From positions 542 through 8,615 of the forward strand of contig MHEO01000027.1 of the NCBI GenBank assembly GCA_001803875.1: a DNA stretch of 8,074 bases, given 5' to 3'. Within the stretch, counting starts at the first letter, position 1, and every line of letters begins with the position of its first letter. Made by a program: the position numbers and the translations under genes. This DNA is from Nitrospirae bacterium RIFCSPHIGHO2_01_FULL_66_17 (GTDB taxonomy: Bacteria; Nitrospirota; Nitrospiria; 2-01-FULL-66-17). The notes beneath the pieces were generated by a model. That model was not told the DNA's origin, ran no database searches, and saw nothing but the letters and a program-made list of their open reading frames with translations. Below are positions 6,597 to 8,074 of this stretch, piece after piece.

Positions 6597-6605
6597 TGGT
6601 ATACT
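6597..6605 (+). promoter_or_regulatory. Extended -10 promoter of queC-folE-folB
   Basis: TGG-TATACT (6597-6605) matches an extended -10 element, with five of six bases of TATAAT plus the TG one base upstream. No good -35 box sits 17 bp upstream (TTCGCG near 6577), as is common for extended -10 promoters. The start site would be near 6612, giving a leader of only about 18 nt. Confidence 0.55.
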
Positions 6606-6628
6606 GGGCTCCCTTTTGAGGAGCCCGG
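6604..6628 (+). promoter_or_regulatory. Hairpin that covers the queC ribosome binding site
   Basis: The 7-bp perfect stem GGGCTCC / GGAGCCC (6606-6612 with 6620-6626) can extend by a T-G and a C-G pair to 6604 and 6628, with loop CTTTTGA. The SD GAGGAG (6618-6623) lies partly in the 3' arm and ends 6 nt before ATG 6630. No T-run follows, so it is not an intrinsic terminator. Any mRNA carrying both arms would have a masked SD. Confidence 0.5.
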
Positions 6629-6629
6629 G

Positions 6630-7334
6630 ATGACGCTTGCTTCTGACGCGGTCGTGCTGTTGAGCGGAGGATTGGATTCCGCCGTCACGCTCGCCGTCCT
6701 CCGCGCGGACGGTTATGCGGTCCACGCCCTCACGATCGACTACGGTCAGCGGCACGCGGTCGAGATCGAACGCGCCGCGCGCCTCGCCACCCATTACGGC
6801 GCGGAGCACCGCGTGGTGTCGCTCGATCTCCGGGCATTCGGCGGATCGGCCCTCACCGCCGGGCTGTCGGTGCCCAAGGACCGGCCGGAGGGCGCGGGCG
6901 GCATCCCGATCACCTATGTCCCGGCGCGCAATACGATCTTTCTCTCGCTGGCGCTGGCGTGGGCGGAAGTGCTGGGCGCCGGGGCGATCGCCCTGGGCGT
7001 CAACGCGGTGGACTATTCCGGGTACCCGGATTGCCGGCCGGAGTATCTTGCGGCGTTCGAGCGCCTGGCCCGACTGGCGACCCGCGTCGGCGTCGAATCC
7101 GGGAGCGCGCCGCGGATCGTCGCGCCGCTGATCGGGCTCACCAAGGCGGACATCGTCCGGCGCGGCGTCGAGCTCGGCGTGCCGTTCGAACTCACGCACA
7201 GTTGCTACGATCCGGAGGACGGCGCCGCGTGCGGCCGTTGCGACAGTTGCCGCATCCGCCGGCGCGGCTTCGAGGCCGCGGGCGTGCCCGATCCCATCCC
7301 GTACGCCGATCGAGCCGGGGCCGGTCGGCCATGA
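6630..7334 (+). CDS. queC: 7-cyano-7-deazaguanine synthase QueC
   Basis: 234 residues, normal length for the family. Converts 7-carboxy-7-deazaguanine to preQ0 using ATP and ammonia, in the queuosine pathway; cytoplasmic. Seen: the N-terminal PP-loop pyrophosphatase motif SGGLDS (12-17), 'DYGQRH' (37-42), 'YVPARNTIFLS' (96-106), 'GVNAVDYSGYPDCRPEY' (123-139), 'PLIGLTKADIV' (166-176), and the C-terminal zinc site Cys192, Cys201, Cys204, Cys207. ATG 6630 is chosen because GAGGAG ends 6 nt before it and the PP-loop sits at the usual distance. First gene of a three-gene operon with folE and folB; 69 nt separate it from the kinase gene, with its own promoter and a hairpin over the SD. Nothing looks broken. 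Confidence 0.97.
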   Translation: MTLASDAVVLLSGGLDSAVTLAVLRADGYAVHALTIDYGQRHAVEIERAARLATHYGAEHRVVSLDLRAFGGSALTAGLSVPKDRPEGAGGIPITYVPARNTIFLSLALAWAEVLGAGAIALGVNAVDYSGYPDCRPEYLAAFERLARLATRVGVESGSAPRIVAPLIGLTKADIVRRGVELGVPFELTHSCYDPEDGAACGRCDSCRIRRRGFEAAGVPDPIPYADRAGAGRP

Positions 7335-7340
7335 GTCTGT

Positions 7341-7347
7341 GAGGAGG
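7341..7347 (+). promoter_or_regulatory. Strong RBS that sets the folE GTG start
   Basis: GAGGAGG (7341-7347) lies 5 nt before GTG 7353 and just downstream of the queC stop (7332-7334). It is the strongest Shine-Dalgarno in the window and supports the GTG as the true start. Confidence 0.8.
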
Positions 7348-7352
7348 CATCC

Positions 7353-7973
7353 GTGAAAAAACCGCGAAACGTGAGAGAGGCCGAGATCGAGATCGACATC
7401 GACATGGAGCGGGGCCGCGAGCTGCGGGACGTGGTCGAGCGGCTGCTGACCCTGCTGGGCGAGGACCCGCAGCGGGACGGCCTCCGCGACACGCCCGAGC
7501 GCGTCCGTCACTCGCTGGAGTATTTCACCTCCGGATACCGGCAGGACGTGGACGAGGTGCTGAACGGCGCGCTGTTTCCCATCGACTACAACGAAATGGT
7601 GATCGTGCGGGACATCGACTTCTTTTCGCTGTGCGAACACCACCTCCTGCCGTTCTTCGGCAAGTGCCACGTCGCGTATCTGCCGAACCGAAAGATCATC
7701 GGCCTGTCGAAGCTGCCGCGGTTGGTGGAGGTCTTCAGCCGTCGGCTGCAGGTGCAGGAGCGCCTGACCTCTCAGATCGCCGAAACCATCCAGGAGCGCA
7801 TCGACCCGCTGGGCGTGGCGGTCGTCATGGAGGGCCAGCACCTGTGCATGATGATGCGCGGCGTGGAGAAGCAGAACGCGCTCGCCGTGACCAGCGCCAT
7901 GCTCGGCACGTTCAAGAGCGACTACAAGGCGCGGTCCGAATTCCTCGACCTCATCCATCGCCCCTCCCGGTGA
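7353..7973 (+). CDS. folE: GTP cyclohydrolase I (FolE, type IA)
   Basis: 206 residues from GTG 7353. Converts GTP to 7,8-dihydroneopterin triphosphate and formate, the first step of tetrahydrofolate and also of queuosine/7-deazaguanine synthesis. Seen: 'LLTLLGEDPQRDGLRDTPERV' region (31-51), zinc and catalytic motif Cys94-Glu-His96-His97 followed by LLPFFGK, 'YLPNRKIIGLSKLPRLVE' (109-126), and His163-Leu-Cys165. By comparison with the E. coli enzyme, Cys94, His97 and Cys165 are the zinc ligands and His96 and His163 are catalytic. It keeps both zinc Cys, so it is the zinc-dependent type, not FolE2. The N-terminal 25 residues are acidic and variable, as usual. It starts 18 nt after queC and ends 2 nt before folB, so all three are probably on one mRNA. 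Confidence 0.97.
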   Translation: MKKPRNVREAEIEIDIDMERGRELRDVVERLLTLLGEDPQRDGLRDTPERVRHSLEYFTSGYRQDVDEVLNGALFPIDYNEMVIVRDIDFFSLCEHHLLPFFGKCHVAYLPNRKIIGLSKLPRLVEVFSRRLQVQERLTSQIAETIQERIDPLGVAVVMEGQHLCMMMRGVEKQNALAVTSAMLGTFKSDYKARSEFLDLIHRPSR

Positions 7974-7975
7974 CG

Positions 7976-8074
7976 ATGTCCGATCGGCTGATCGTCTCTG
8001 GCCTGGCGCTCTTCACCCATTGCGGCGTCACGGCCGAGGAGCGGGCGGTTGGGCAGCGCGTGCTGGTCGACCTC
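7976..8074 (+). CDS. folB: Dihydroneopterin aldolase FolB, N-terminal part (runs off the window)
   Basis: Only the first 33 codons are in the window. ATG 7976 follows the folE stop by 2 nt with no real SD, so translation is likely coupled. The visible residues (MSDRLIVSGLALFTHCGVTA, then EERAVGQRVLVDL) match the N-terminus of FolB/FolX: 'I-v-GL-----hGV---Er--GQ---vDl', including the active-site-region Glu pair (residues 21-22). Known role: 7,8-dihydroneopterin to 6-hydroxymethyl-7,8-dihydropterin plus glycolaldehyde. The FolX epimerase or a FolB-FolK fusion cannot be excluded without the rest of the gene, but adjacency to folE favours FolB. Confidence 0.85.
   Translation, partial: MSDRLIVSGLALFTHCGVTAEERAVGQRVLVDL

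Noticed and set aside
5246..6619. 457-aa + strand frame inside the kinase gene, running past its end
   Set aside because: Different reading frame from the kinase, Arg/Gly/Pro-rich, and no motif. The kinase frame carries all catalytic residues.
6561..6629. preQ1 riboswitch upstream of queC
   Set aside because: The leader is very short and the hairpin is not followed by the A-rich tail that forms the preQ1-I pseudoknot. The hairpin explains itself better as SD masking.
6432..7958. 508-aa open frame on the minus strand opposite queC and folE
   Set aside because: It covers two unmistakable enzyme genes and the gap between them, and its product has no recognisable domain. A shadow of GC-rich codons.

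Overview
The window is GC-rich throughout. All eight genes lie on the + strand and are tightly packed. The gene set (a GldG/DUF4340 transporter-accessory pair, a lytic transglycosylase, an FHA/Ser-Thr kinase signalling pair, and queC-folE-folB) fits a free-living, peptidoglycan-containing, probably Gram-negative bacterium of a high-GC deep lineage such as Myxococcota/other former Deltaproteobacteria, Acidobacteriota, Nitrospirota or NC10/Rokubacteria-like groups. The sequence alone does not decide among these, and I see no mobile element, tRNA, rRNA or CRISPR array.

Layout. (1) Positions 1-1719: the 3' part of a GldG-type ABC-transporter auxiliary protein, then after 4 nt a DUF4340 membrane-anchored protein. 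This is the usual tail of an ABC-2 export operon whose ATPase and permease would lie upstream of the window. (2) Positions 1720-1973: a non-coding stretch, visibly less GC-rich, with a small terminator-like hairpin and a pair of half-site repeats. (3) Positions 1974-2678: a short membrane-anchored or secreted lytic transglycosylase. (4) Positions 2679-2790: a gap with a good sigma70-type promoter (TTGACA, 17 bp, TACACT). (5) Positions 2791-6560: a two-gene signalling operon. A protein with two PATAN/DUF4388-like modules and two FHA domains overlaps by one base (TGATG) a 791-residue Ser/Thr kinase with an N-terminal membrane segment, a long array of 13-residue helical repeats, two ordinary TPR-like units and a C-terminal Hanks-type kinase domain. 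(6) Positions 6561-8074: an extended -10 promoter and SD-bearing hairpin, then queC, folE and the start of folB.

How they work together. The kinase should write phospho-Thr marks and the twin FHA protein should read them, so the pair looks like a self-contained membrane-tethered phosphosignalling module (inference). In the last operon FolE makes 7,8-dihydroneopterin triphosphate, the shared precursor of tetrahydrofolate (via FolB) and of 7-deazaguanines/queuosine (via QueC), so the operon sits on the folate/queuosine branch point.

Most notable: the almost perfectly in-phase 13-residue repeat array in the kinase (24 units of 13 plus one of 17), well short of the 34-residue TPR, and an SD-sequestering hairpin before queC whose 5' arm would be absent from transcripts that start at the local promoter. 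I found no clear evidence of a wholly new system; the FHA/repeat-kinase pair is the best candidate.
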